A DNA stretch of 64,000 nt from Symsagittifera roscoffensis. Taxonomy: Eukaryota; Xenacoelomorpha; Acoela; Convolutidae. How positions within the stretch are numbered: the stretch's first letter is position 1; each line of letters starts with the position of its first letter. Positions 10,831 through 20,541 of this stretch are shown here, one piece after another. The position numbers and the translations under genes were made by a program. Location: the NCBI RefSeq assembly GCF_963678635.1, contig NC_087071.1, positions 35,829,680-35,893,679 of the forward strand, in the 5' to 3' direction. Below the pieces are notes generated by a model, which was given only the letters and a program-made list of their open reading frames with translations, was not told the origin of the DNA and did no database searches.

Positions 10831-12671
10831 TCCGATGCAATTATGCTCTTTCAATTAACTGGGAAGGGTTTTTACTACCTTCCTAGACCCTTCCGGATTG
10901 AAGTTAAGCCTCTTATTTGACAATTCACGCTAACGGTGAAGGGTCTTATCGCTGGCCTAACTTCGGCTCGATTAAGCTTTTGCTGTGCCTTTAGCCCTCC
11001 ATTTTGGTCTAGAATGGCCTACAGTCACTTTATTCAACCGCTATTACTTTTTGGTAGGGGTCTAAGGGTTTTTCAGAAAAATTTATAAAACGTGAAGGGT
11101 GTACCCCTCCGGATTTGTGTAATTTGCTAAAAACGATCTCAAAAAATTTTCTCGCTCGCTTTTTCGAGTAATTCTCTTTCCTACTAGTAAGTTCAGCTAA
11201 TTTCTGATCTAATGGTACCAAGATTAACCGGATCTGTCCAGTTGTCGAAAAGTTATCAGCCAAAACGTCTTTCTTGCAAACTCAAAATATTTCTCACTTA
11301 TAGGTTCCACCTAACTTTTTCCGCAATTCTGGTCCTTCCGACCTAAAAATTATTGATCCGAGCTCAGAAGGCCTATAATCTTCTAGTTCAATGCAAAAGA
11401 CTCGATCTAAAACGCTTTAGTTGAAAAAATTTGCGAAAAACTATGCTACCTTGACCCCTCCGGATTGATGAATCCACCAAATCAAACACGTTATGTTCGA
11501 TTTCTCTGCAACCCGGAAGGCTTTCGGGTAGCGGTTTTTAAAACTCGTAGATTCACTAGTGGACGTTGTCCGAATAACTATTTTTACTGTCGTAACTCAA
11601 AAATTTCGAAAAATTTTCTAAATTTATAGTGTTCCGTTTTCTCAAAAATCACGAAATTTCAGTTTTCGGTACCAAAATAGTTCCAACCACCTTCGAACTT
11701 AACTTAACCGGTTCTATCTATTGTGGTAGTGCAGTTACGATGTAACACACTAATTTAGCGCTTTTTTCCGTTTCAAAAAATATCGATATTTCAAAAATCG
11801 CGACTTGTGGGGGGATCAAAATATCGCTATTTTGACCCTAAAAACCGGTCTGTTTTCGTTGTTTTTCACTGAAAAACGATATCAGACTATTAATATAGGC
11901 TCTATAAGTAATAATAATAGTAATACTATACCCCTCCGGGTTTGTTTAATATCCGAATTAAGGTGCTTAACTCGGATATTCGCAGTTCGGTGAAGGGTCA
12001 CTACAGTGCAGCACTGTCGAGCCCCCCACAGATTACTATCTTACTTTTTGTACCAAAAGGGATACAAAACTTGTTAACGATACCCAACAGTCGATTGTTG
12101 TTGTCGTTGAGCCCCTTCTTGTTGCTCCTTGTACTGCTTGCCGGATCGGTCTTCACCCAAGACCCTTCCGAATTGAGCGCAAATCAGCTGACCCTTCCGG
12201 ATTGAGCGCAATTTATCATTAACGCGCTTAAATGCTCAAATAACCCTACAGTACAAGCCTCACAAACGGGCTACAAAACTGATCGTAACAATCCTGACTG
12301 ATATAAATGCCTGTAACAACAATATATCTATCAACAACAAACGGGGGGGTTGGATCACATCTTGTCTGGGGGGATGATTTCTACTGATTTTTTACTTTTG
12401 TTACTGTTTTTGGTTTTTTCGGCTATTTTTTATATTTTTTGTTTTTCTTGGGTACTATACTACTTTTTGTTTGTCTTTACTTATATCTTTAAGTGCTTTT
12501 GGTCACAAGCCTTTCAGGGGATGAGGGAATGGCCGATCCCCCCACCCTTCCTGGTTCGCGAATTTTCGGTCTTAACTAAGTTAAAAAGCTATTCACGGTA
12601 ATCCGGAGGGCTTCCACGCTCTGAACCACCCCTCCGCCCCGGCGGTTTAGGCCTAATAAGGGCGTTAATGT

Positions 12672-12697
12672 GAGCATCCGCTCGGCGCGGAGTGCTC
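12672..12697 (-). other. Hairpin next to the primer-binding-like site
   Basis: GAGCATCCGC and GCGGAGTGCTC can form a 10-bp stem with one bulged base and a TCGGC loop. It lies about 40 nt downstream (transcript sense) of the primer site. It is identical at 39169-39194 in copy 2; copy 3 has lost one arm. Confidence 0.4.
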
Positions 12698-12735
12698 GTT
12701 AACGGTTCTGCCGGTCATGATGTTAAAAAGAATAA

Positions 12736-12750
12736 CACCCAGGAGCGCCA
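12736..12750 (-). promoter_or_regulatory. Putative tRNA primer-binding site of copy 1
   Basis: The minus strand reads TGGCGCTCCTGGGTG, complementary to a tRNA 3' end of CACCCAGGAGCGCCA. It starts 12 nt after the LTR end. The 12-nt gap and the site are the same in copies 2 (39236-39248) and 3 (43851-43865). The tRNA is not identified; a G before CCA is seen in Ser and several Arg tRNAs. The usual spacing is 0-5 nt, so this is unusual. Confidence 0.55.
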
Positions 12751-12762
12751 TAAAAACATGTA

Positions 12763-13682
12763 TGTAACATTCGCCCGGAAGATACATATCGACGGATAAC
12801 AAAACTAAGTCTTAAGACGACTGGCTAGCGTCTAAACAGAGCTTTGCATGCTTTTCACCGTCTCTACCAAGCCAGTACTTTTCGGTGGTCTTTCTAACAT
12901 CGGGTCGACAAAAACGTTACTGTTCTCCGCTTCGACCAGAACGCTCAAATTAACTTAATTACATGCAAATAGTGAGCTCATGGCTGGGTCTCAGTATCCC
13001 CAGACCACGAGGTCACTCCTAAAAACAGGGCTACTACTTATTATATTACTATTGTTTTTGTTCAGTAGATAAAAATCATCATCTCCATCGAAGATGGATC
13101 AACCCTTTCCCCCCAACTCCTAGCTTCTCATCCTTATCAAAATGAATCCAGGTATTAATTAAATTCAAGTCAGGACATGACAGGAAGCTAAAAGTTGATG
13201 TAACAGGATAAAAGTTTCAGTTCCTTTACCCTTCCGGATTGATGAATCCGCTGGATGAAGCTCGCTAATCTTGATTTCTTCCTGATCCGGAGGGCTGTCT
13301 CTTACCCTTCACCGTTGTTCGCAACGGCCTTGCAACTATTGTAGCAGCACAATAGTTGCAACTCGGAACGTCCTCTGCTATTCCTGCAATCTGCTGCTGT
13401 TTTTTCAATCACGATTATCGTTGTTATCGTCAGCGCAACTAATGTTGTTGTGTTTTCTCTCTCGTTTTTTGTTAAAATGGCCGTTTCAGCGTTTCTCAGA
13501 AATGTGACGTCATCATTCGAATTTTTGAAATTTTAAAATACTAGAATATTCCAGCCCTCACCGTCCGGCCAAACGCTCCAATAACGCTCCTAGTTCTCAA
13601 AAACCACCAATCCGGAAGGCCCACTGCCAAAATTCCGAATTCTGCAGAGATTGCATTTTTCACATTCTGGTCGAATGTCACA
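12763..13682 (-). repeat. 5' LTR of copy 1
   Basis: A 920-bp LTR with an 11-bp imperfect terminal inverted repeat: TGTAACATTCG at 12763 and CGAATGTCACA ending at 13682. It aligns over its whole length with the copy 2 LTRs but with visible substitutions and indels, so copies 1 and 2 are separate insertions. The outer flank is Penelope-like sequence. A second LTR is expected left of the window. Confidence 0.85.
13312..13361 (-). other. Two adjacent hairpins in the LTR
   Basis: CCGTTG-TTCG-CAACGG (13312-13327) is followed by a perfect 13-bp stem TTGCAACTATTGT/ACAATAGTTGCAA with a 6-nt loop (13330-13361). The large stem is present in every LTR here, including copy 4, where its sequence is different (56295-56325). 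Confidence 0.6.
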
Positions 13683-13908
13683 GACCACGCGGATTGAAGA
13701 GCATCACAAGGAAGATTCGCCAGTAGGGCAACATTTGAGAGAATGTGACAGGGATGGTAAGAGCGCTGAGCTTAAGTCTGAGATTATAGATCAATCAAGT
13801 AACATACAGAAACTCCTCACTCTGGAGGCCTTACATATTTGGAAAGAACGCCCCAGAATTAACACGCGCGAGGAGTTCAGGAGCAGGGAGCTGACATTAA
13901 AATTATAG
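13683..13908 (+). pseudogene. Penelope-like element 3' end: GIY-YIG endonuclease C-terminus
   Basis: About 75 codons ending in a stop at 13908. The pattern TRIEEH, SPVGQHL, then LLTLEALHI and a final TREEFRSRELTLKL is the typical C-terminus of the GIY-YIG endonuclease of Penelope-like retroelements, which nicks target DNA for primed reverse transcription. Upstream parts are missing because the copy 1 LTR abuts directly at 13682; the Met at 13651 lies inside that LTR and is not a true start. Only a 5'-truncated relic is present. Confidence 0.65.
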
Positions 13909-14265
13909 TACATGTTTAAACATGACTAAAAATTGCAATTTTTCAAAAAATAAACTGACATGTCAGTTTGGATAAAACATCAAATCGAAAAATTATGACT
14001 CAAGTAACAAAAAAGTATGGAAATTGTCATAATCGATGAAATAATGATTACGTAATAACAGATGTAAGAATGTGATTGGTTAAAAATTTCTAACATATTC
14101 TTTTTGAATCTCATACATGATCTTTGATCATTTTATTAAAATAAAAAAATTTATATCCTGACGATGTACAAAATGTGCGAAAACGTTTGAATTAACAATT
14201 TTAAAAAATTCTTATTTAAATTTTAAATTAATTTAGTTGTCTTTTTTTATTTGCTGATTTGTAAA
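13909..14265 (+). other. Penelope-like 3' untranslated tail
   Basis: AT-rich sequence following the GIY-YIG stop, ending at the outer LTR of copy 2. It carries the hammerhead-like motif at 14158-14182. No ORF is seen. Confidence 0.5.
14158..14182 (+). ncRNA. Hammerhead-like ribozyme core (degenerate)
   Basis: CTGACGA is followed by a 4-bp stem GTAC/GTGC with an AAAAT loop and then GAAA, the order of a hammerhead core (CUGANGA, stem II, GAAA). One extra U lies before stem II. Hammerhead motifs are known in Penelope-like elements. I cannot confirm stems I and III or a cleavage site, so activity is doubtful. Confidence 0.35.
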
Positions 14266-15191
14266 TGTAACATTCGCCCGGAAGATACATATCGACGGAA
14301 AATAAAACTAAGTCCTAAGACGACTGGCTAACGTCTAAACAGAGCTTTATATGCTTTTCACCGTCTCTACCAAGCCAGTACTTTTCGGTGGTCTTTTCTA
14401 ACATCGGGTCGACAAATACGTTACTGCTTTCGGCTTCGGACAAAACACTCAAATTAACTAGATTACATGCAGAAATAGTGAGCTCATGGCTGGGTCTCAG
14501 TATCCCCAGACCACGAGGTCACTCCTAAAAACAGGGCTACTACTATTTATTATATTACTATTGTTTTTGTTCAGTAGATAAAAATCATCATCTCCATCGA
14601 AGATGGATCAACCCTTTCCCCCAACTCCTAGCTTCTCATCCTTATCAAAATGAATCTAGTTGTTAATTAAATTCAACTCAGGACATGACAGGAAGCTAAA
14701 AGTTTATATAAAAGAATAAAAGTTTCAGTCCCGAAACCCTTCCGGATTCTTGAATCCACTGAATCAAGCACGTTAAACTTGACTTTTCCGTAATCCGGAA
14801 GGCTGTCTTCCACCCTTCACCGTTGTTCGCAACGGCCTTGCAACTATTGTAGCGACACAATAGTTGCAACTCGGAACGTTCTCTGTCAACTCCTTGATTT
14901 GTTGTCGTTTCTTGACCACAATTTCCGTTCTTCTCGCAATCGCTACTAATATTGTTCTGTTTCCTTTTAGCTTTTCTGCCAAAATGGCTGTTTCTGACGT
15001 TTCTCAGAAATGTTACGTCATCACTTCGAAAATTTAAAATTTTAAAATACGGGAATATCCTGACCTTCACCGTTCTGCTAATCATCCGAATAACGTCGTT
15101 AATCCTTCAAAATCATTAACTCGGAAGGTTCACTGCTAAAAATTCGAAATCTGCAGAGATTCCATTTTGTCCATTCTGGTCGAATGTCACA
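14266..15191 (-). repeat. Duplicated outer 3' LTR of copy 2
   Basis: A 926-bp LTR, TGTAACATTCG to CGAATGTCACA. On the minus strand it has a TATATAAA-type box at about 14703-14713 and AATAAA at about 14549-14554, in promoter-then-poly(A) order. It differs from the 5' LTR of copy 2 (39261-40192) at only a handful of sites by eye. It is followed by the polypurine tract at 15192-15208. Confidence 0.85.
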
Positions 15192-15672
15192 TACTCCCCG
15201 GACAGTCCAGTCAATGTCCTCATTGAATCACGCAATGTTCGTAAAATAGATACAGTGTCATCGAACAGAATTTACAAAATGCACGAAATTACTTTTATCC
15301 ACGTCACATCGACTCACTGCAGAATATAATTGGCATCATACCACATTTTATAGCCTTCAAATTCCTTCATTAGTCTGCACAATGAGGATATGACCTAATA
15401 TAAAACATATTTTCTGACTTCCAATGTCAATATCCCGATTAAAACTTTTTCTCTTAGATTTAAAAGGTGTTGGTTTGCAGGACAGTCCTGCCAACCAACA
15501 AGCTAAAATTATCCTACTATGCTCCTTCCCTTCGGAAATCTTGCTTGTTATTGTCCTGAATATTAAAACTAAGAAACTCTGTGGTTAGAAAGAACAATGA
15601 AACAATCTCCCTCTCCGAGAGATTACCCAAGCCTTCTATGTCACCACAAAGTGATCAGTTCTCCTAATTCGA
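15192..15672 (-). other. Duplicated polypurine tract and 3' non-coding segment
   Basis: A copy of 16651-17130 created by the tandem duplication. It has the polypurine tract (15192-15208) and the conserved block equivalent to 17021-17050. No coding sequence. Confidence 0.75.
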
Positions 15673-15724
15673 TTTTAAATTTTAAATTAATTTAGTTGTC
15701 TTTTTTTATTTGCTGATTTGTAAA

Positions 15725-16650
15725 TATAACATTCGCCCGGAAGATACATATCGACGGAAAATAAAACTAAGTCCTAAGACGACTGGCTAACGTCTAAACA
15801 GAGCTTTATATGCTTTTCACCGTCTCTACCAAGCCAATACTTTTCGGTGGTCTTTTCTAACATCGGGTCGACAAAAACGTTACTGCTTTCGGCTTCGGTC
15901 AAAACACTCAAATTAACTAGATTACATGCAGAAATAGTGAGCTCATGGCTGGGTCTCAGTATCCGCAGACCACGAGGTCACTCCTAAATTCAGGGCTACT
16001 ACTATTTATTATATTACTATTGTTTTTGTTCAGTAAATAAAAATCATCATCTCCATCGAAGATGGATCAACCCTTTCCCCCAACTCCTAGCTTCTCATTT
16101 TTATCAAAAGGAATCTAGTTGTTAATTAAATTCAACTCAAGACATGACAGGAAGCTAAAAGTTTATATAAAAGAATAAAAGTTTCAGTCCCGAAACCCTT
16201 CCGGATTCTTGAATCCACTGAATCAAGCACGTTAAACTTGACTTTTCCGTAATCCGGAAGGCTGTCTTCCACCCTTCACCGTTGTTCGCAACGGCCTTGC
16301 AACTATTGTAGCGACACAATAGTTGCAACTCGGAACGTTCTCTGTCAACTCCTTGATTTGTTGTCGTTTCTTGACCACAATTTCCGTTCTTCTCGCAATC
16401 GCTACTAATATTGTTCTGTTTCCTTTTAGCTTTTCTGCCAAAATGGCTGTTTCTCACGTTTCTCAGAAATGTTACGTCATCACTTCGAAAATTTAAAATT
16501 TTAAAATACGGGAATATCCTGACCTTCACCGTTCTGCTAATCATCCGAATAACGTCGTTAATCCTTCAAAATCATTAACTCGGAAGGTTCACTGCTAAAA
16601 ATTCGAAATCTGCAGAGATTGCATTTTGTCCATTCTGGTCGAATGTCCCA
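15725..16650 (-). repeat. 3' LTR of copy 2 (inner copy)
   Basis: Same as the outer LTR except that its first bases read TATAAC instead of TGTAAC and its end reads GTCCCA. It is preceded in transcript sense by the polypurine tract at 16667-16651. It is similar over its full length to 39261-40192. Confidence 0.85.
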
Positions 16651-16667
16651 TACTCCCCGGACAGTCC
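16651..16667 (-). promoter_or_regulatory. Polypurine tract of copy 2
   Basis: The minus strand reads GGACTGTCCGGGGAGTA immediately before the LTR TG. All 17 bases are identical in diverged copy 4 (56585-56601), which supports a role as primer for plus-strand DNA synthesis. A small TCAAT/ATTGA hairpin lies next to it (16670-16685) in both subfamilies. Confidence 0.75.
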
Positions 16668-17470
16668 AGTCAATGTCCTCATTGAATCACGCAATGTTCG
16701 TAAAATAGATACAGTGTCATCGAACAGAATTTACAAAATGCACGAAATTACTTTTATCCACGTCACATCGACTCACTGCAGAATATAATTGGCATCATAC
16801 CACATCACTATAGCCTTCAAATTCCTTCATTAGTCTGCACAATGAGGATATGACCTAATATAAAACATATTTTCTGACTTCCAATGTCAATATCCCGATT
16901 AAAACTTTTTCTCTTAGATTTAAAAGGTGTTGGTTTGCAGGAGAGTCCTGCCAACCAACAAGCTAAAAGTATCCTACTATGCTCCTTCCCTTCGGAAATC
17001 TTGCTTGTTATTGTCCTGAATATTAAAACTAAGAAACTCTGTGGTTAGAAAGAACAATGAAACAATCTCCCTCTTCGAGAGATTACCCAAGCCTTCTATG
17101 TCACCACAAAGTGATCAGTTCTCCTAGCTGATTAAAAACAGTCATGTAGGCTGGAATATTTAAATATACTCCTTTACTTAAGCCTTTCTAAATAAATAGT
17201 AAGTGAGTGTCTCTAAAGCCACTCAACTAAAATCAAAATGCAAATTTATAAATGCAACAATTTCAAACTCAACTAAATGTTTCAGTTTTCAATAACAACT
17301 TGGTTGCTTGGTTTCTCACTTGAGTTTTTTCACACACATAAAACAATTCTGAATTTTAATTTTTCCTTCATCACTCCTTTGTTTTCTTCTTTTTTCGTCG
17401 TTTAGAAGTTCTAAGACTTCTAAATTCTTCTAATTTCGTCTCATTTTGCATCTTGTTTTTCGGTCATTCG
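16668..17470 (-). other. 3' non-coding region after ORF-Y, copy 2
   Basis: About 800 bp without a convincing ORF. A 24-bp block at 17021-17044 (ending in AACTCTGTGG) is identical at 56961-56984 in copy 4 although surrounding sequence has diverged strongly, so a conserved signal is likely. Confidence 0.65.
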
Positions 17471-18013
17471 TCAATGTTCCATTTCTTCCTCCTGTGATAC
17501 TGACTCTGCACTCTCAGTCTCCGTATCCTGCAACACGTCGTTAGCTATCCTGACGCTGTTGGAAGCAGTCCTCCAACACTTCTGCTCTTCTACCCTCTGT
17601 TTGCAACAAGATAGGGGATCCACGTTAGATTCTCTGTTCCTGCAGAAGCTGTTGTGGAGACACAACGTCACATTTCTCTCCAAATCTTCCTTTAACATCT
17701 CTGCCTTCTCCTTTCCACTACGTTCACTTGTCCTGGAAATTCTTTTCACAGCGGTGGTCACTGTATTCCGATGAGTCACGAGAGCTCGCTTGAAAGCTCC
17801 TGCTCCAATGTCCAGCTGATATTCACTGTACACCCTGCCGTGCTTCGACATATGCTTTTTCGCATATTCGTACAACCATGCAGTCATGTTAGCTCTGAAC
17901 CATGGCATCAATCGTTTTCTTGCCCATATCTTCTTCACTTCCATCGGAATGTTTAGAATTTTGCACATAGTCTCAAAAAGATCTAAATCTTTTAGACAAT
18001 CTAATTTCCGCAA
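17471..18013 (-). pseudogene. ORF-Y of copy 2, C-terminal part
   Basis: 180 codons to the natural stop of ORF-Y. Colinear with the end of the 992-aa copy 4 protein: RQRLMPWFRA-type and RNTVTTAVKR segments, then LCLHNSFCRNRE and a CCK pair, and an acidic end. The Cys residues are shared by both copies and may bind a metal. It is split from the preceding part by TAG at 18014-18016, where copy 4 has Gln. Function unknown; no family recognised. Confidence 0.7.
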
Positions 18014-18298
18014 CTATTCTTTCGTCGGTGCCTCCTGTCTACTATTTTCTCTCACATGAGCTTCCAGCCATCGTATCGCCATCATAACTCCCACTATCAC
18101 TATTGTTATGGGCTGTGATGAATCTGGTAAACCCATGGAGAGCAGCTCTCCAGAGTCCCAGATCAACATCAGAATACTACGCTTGGGATACCACCAGGTC
18201 TGCAGCAAGCAGTGGCAAGGAAACTCGTCATGTGTCAACATGATGCTCCTCCAATTACGTTTTCCCGAAGCTTCCAGTAGTGGTTCAACTTCCATCAT
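18014..18298 (-). pseudogene. ORF-Y of copy 2, middle part
   Basis: About 94 codons colinear with copy 4 from EVEPLL through YPCHCL-QT-WYPKR and a hydrophobic stretch (ITIVIVGVMMAIRWLEA). The hydrophobic stretch is short and contains R and W at its end, so a membrane segment is not convincing. A frameshift separates it from the first part at about 18298, and an amber codon ends it at 18014-18016. Confidence 0.65.
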
Positions 18299-20493
18299 CA
18301 GTCGGTGGATTCATCATCCTCATCTACTGCATTGTAATCTGTGACAGTTGATCCCCTCTGTTTCTGTCTCTCAAAGTCACTGAAGTTCCCGCTCACATAT
18401 CCCATGAACTTCTTTCCTAGTAATGACTCCAATTCTTCCTTGGTTCTCTCTGGAACTGCTGAGAACATCTTACATAGCAACTCGTAAGACTTCTCGGACA
18501 TTCTCGCCAGTCTCACACACTTCGGCACTGAGAAGGCTTGATCCACGATCGTTCTCGTACTCTTTACGTCCACAGCCACGAAATGTACAGGGTATCTGCT
18601 CTTGCACATTGGAGCCAATGTTGAACCCACCAAATATCGTGCTCCTGATGGTCTACAATAAGTCTCACTGTGTCTAATGTTCATTTCCGTCTCGATTGCT
18701 TCCCTCCATTTTCCTATGTATTTCTGCTCAGTCTGCAGAACTCCTGGGAATACTTCTACACTGATGGCTGTGACCATCTCATGTTTCTGTTCTGGATTCA
18801 ACAGTGACTCTAAAGAACCAAACATGCTGTAGAATCCTAGTGCAGTCACTAGATTCACCTCGGTTCCTCCATGGCAATCTGCTCTCAGTTCCGTTTCTGT
18901 TCTTGCCTTCATCACTACGTTTCCAAATAATACCGTCAATTGCTTGTGTTGTTTCTCCAGGGTCTTCACACAGTCCAGACCTCCACAAACGTGACCCTCC
19001 AATCCACAGACTTCCGCCAGACAGCTACCAGGTTTGACCCAGTCTTCTGGTCCCCAGCCAGGCAACTCCACTTTATCTTCTCCGTTGCTCTTAGAGGCTG
19101 TTATCATCACATTATATAGGATGTTGAGGTCACGCAGGTTACAGTCTGCATTCAGTTCCCTCTGCACGTCTTGTGTCGCTCGCAATATTGAGTCAGCGTT
19201 GGGACTAGGACACCATGATGGCCTCATCAGTTCCCACACTGCCATCAAGCTCGTTCTCAGTAATTCATCTGAGAATCCCAACCCAAACTCCACTCTTTTG
19301 TCGGATTTTGGTACTGAAGGTGCAGTCACCTCTTCTTCCAAGACCAGTCCCAATCTGGCCTGTGGATTGTTAACGCTCTTAATCGTTACAATTCTGGACG
19401 TCCAGAATCTTAGCAACACCGCCTGCTCGTAATCGAAGAAGCAATCGCGTATGTCTTCACTCAGGAAAGGGTTGTACGCTATCCCTATGATCCCGGATAC
19501 GTAGCTATACGATTTCTTCTTGATCGGTCCACAGTATTCACTGGATTTCGGCAATGCCCCCATAGATTCTTTAGCGAGTCTCAGCTCCTTGTTTGAGAAT
19601 CTCCTGATTTCGTCTATCTTTCTCATGGGTTCTAATTCCTCGGGTTCTTTCATGTTCACCCTCATCGGTTTACTTTGCTGCATATCCAGCAGTGCTAGCA
19701 AGAATAAGGCTTTCGCTCGCTCATCGCCTTCCCTCAACATCTTAACACAAGTGTTCAATGCAGGTACTGAAATCTGCTCTATCAGAAATCGAATGAAACA
19801 GAGAGCGTCTCTCCGCTTCGCACACGCTACTGCTGCTCCCTCTTGGACTATCAGATCACTCAGGTTCGTCATGAGGAAAACCTTCTCCTCTTTTGACCTC
19901 TTCCTTTCTTCTGAATCATATTCTTCGCGAGTCAGTCCCATCATGCACCAGGTGAACCTGAGTTGTAACTCTGTTCTTACGTAAGGTACTGCCACGAGAG
20001 CATGTATTTTTGGCGTAGTCCTCATTTCTTCTTCGAAATACCTTAATACTACTGCTTTCCATGGAAGGCTCACCAACTGCTCCATCGTTTCTGCCTGTAT
20101 GTCAGACGACGCTAAAGTCCCGTACGCCTTCTGCTTGAGGGTGGTGCCTTGCAACATCGTTTCCAGATAACCCTCCATGGCTTTTCCATTCTCCAGGGCC
20201 ATCACATACCCTCTAGCCGAGTTTCGGTATTCTAACATCTCCATGTATCCACCGGTGGGTTCATCTATCGACACAGTCTCCGACACTGTTAGTCGGTTAT
20301 ATTCCACTGGTATTAGTTGTCCTGCGACACTTCCCTTTCCGTTATTCATGGGAGATGGCTTAAAGTCTTTCATTGTGCTCTCTCCACATTGGCTGAGTTT
20401 TTCCATTTCTATGGTTGCTCCAGTCAGAGTGCGGTCACTCCTTTTAGATTTATAACCTGTTGACTTTATCCCCGCCATAATGGGTGGCACCAT
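18298..20493 (-). pseudogene. ORF-Y of copy 2, N-terminal 731 codons (unknown accessory protein)
   Basis: Starts at ATG 20493 or at the in-frame ATG 20478, which aligns better with copy 4. It is largely alpha-helical in appearance. Conserved with copy 4: YVSGI-GIAYNPF, PSWCP-PNA, C-(x)8-GHVC-(x)4-C, NCHG-T-VNL-TALGF, a VEVFPG-LQTEQK segment and SVPKCVRLARMSE. No signal peptide, no clear transmembrane segment and no furin-like site, so it does not look like an envelope protein. It lies 48 nt after the ORF-X stop, and the same two-ORF order is kept in copy 4. The function is unknown and I do not assign one. Confidence 0.75.
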
Positions 20494-20541
20494 TGCTATA
20501 TCAGTTAAAATTTTATCTGTGCCAGGCAGTTGATAATCACC

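Larger units (their letters stand above)
9794..12735 (-). other. Copy 1 non-coding leader (about 2.9 kb)
   Basis: No convincing protein-coding sequence lies between the primer-binding-like site and the gag ATG. It holds, in transcript order, a hairpin next to the primer site, runs of C opposite G-runs at 12342-12372, many dispersed copies of a CCCCTCCGGATT-type motif, a compact structured RNA block (10230-10338) and a candidate splice donor (about 10043). The equivalents are 36301-39235 and 43866-46695. Leaders this long occur in other giant elements but are unusual for gypsy. Confidence 0.75.
1..13682 (-). mobile_element. Giant Ty3/gypsy-like LTR retrotransposon, copy 1 (left end outside window)
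   Basis: Read on the minus strand this holds a 5' LTR (13682-12763), a primer-binding-like site, a 3 kb leader and a degenerate gag-pol (9793-102) in the order gag, protease, RT, RNase H, integrase, tail, which defines Ty3/gypsy. The sequence at 1-101 matches the spacer that in copy 2 lies between pol and the accessory ORFs, so copy 1 probably continues left into accessory genes. The coding part carries several frameshifts and one nonsense codon, so this copy is not autonomous. It lies head-to-tail with copy 2, separated by a 583-bp Penelope-like fragment. Confidence 0.9.
14214..17130. repeat. Tandem duplication of the LTR region (two units of about 1459 bp)
   Basis: Units at about 14214-15670 and 15671-17130 are nearly identical. 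Each holds about 50 bp of flanking Penelope-like tail, a complete LTR, the polypurine tract and about 480 bp of element 3' non-coding sequence. The junction at about 15670 joins element 3' sequence directly to flank sequence. This duplication happened after insertion of copy 2, or is an assembly artefact. Confidence 0.85.

Noticed and set aside
12340-12372. G-runs as a G-quadruplex
   Set aside because: Only two long G-runs occur here, on the strand opposite the transcript. Four closely spaced runs are not present.
11805-12601. Plus-strand ORFs in the leader (62, 87 and 83 codons) with hydrophobic stretches, repeated at 38302-39098
   Set aside because: They are antisense to the element transcript. 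Their conservation equals that of the surrounding non-coding sequence, and copy 3 does not keep them.
14696-16544. Two identical 129-codon minus-strand ORFs at 14696-15085 and 16155-16544
   Set aside because: They lie entirely inside the LTR and owe their identity to the tandem duplication. The frame does not survive in the other LTRs.
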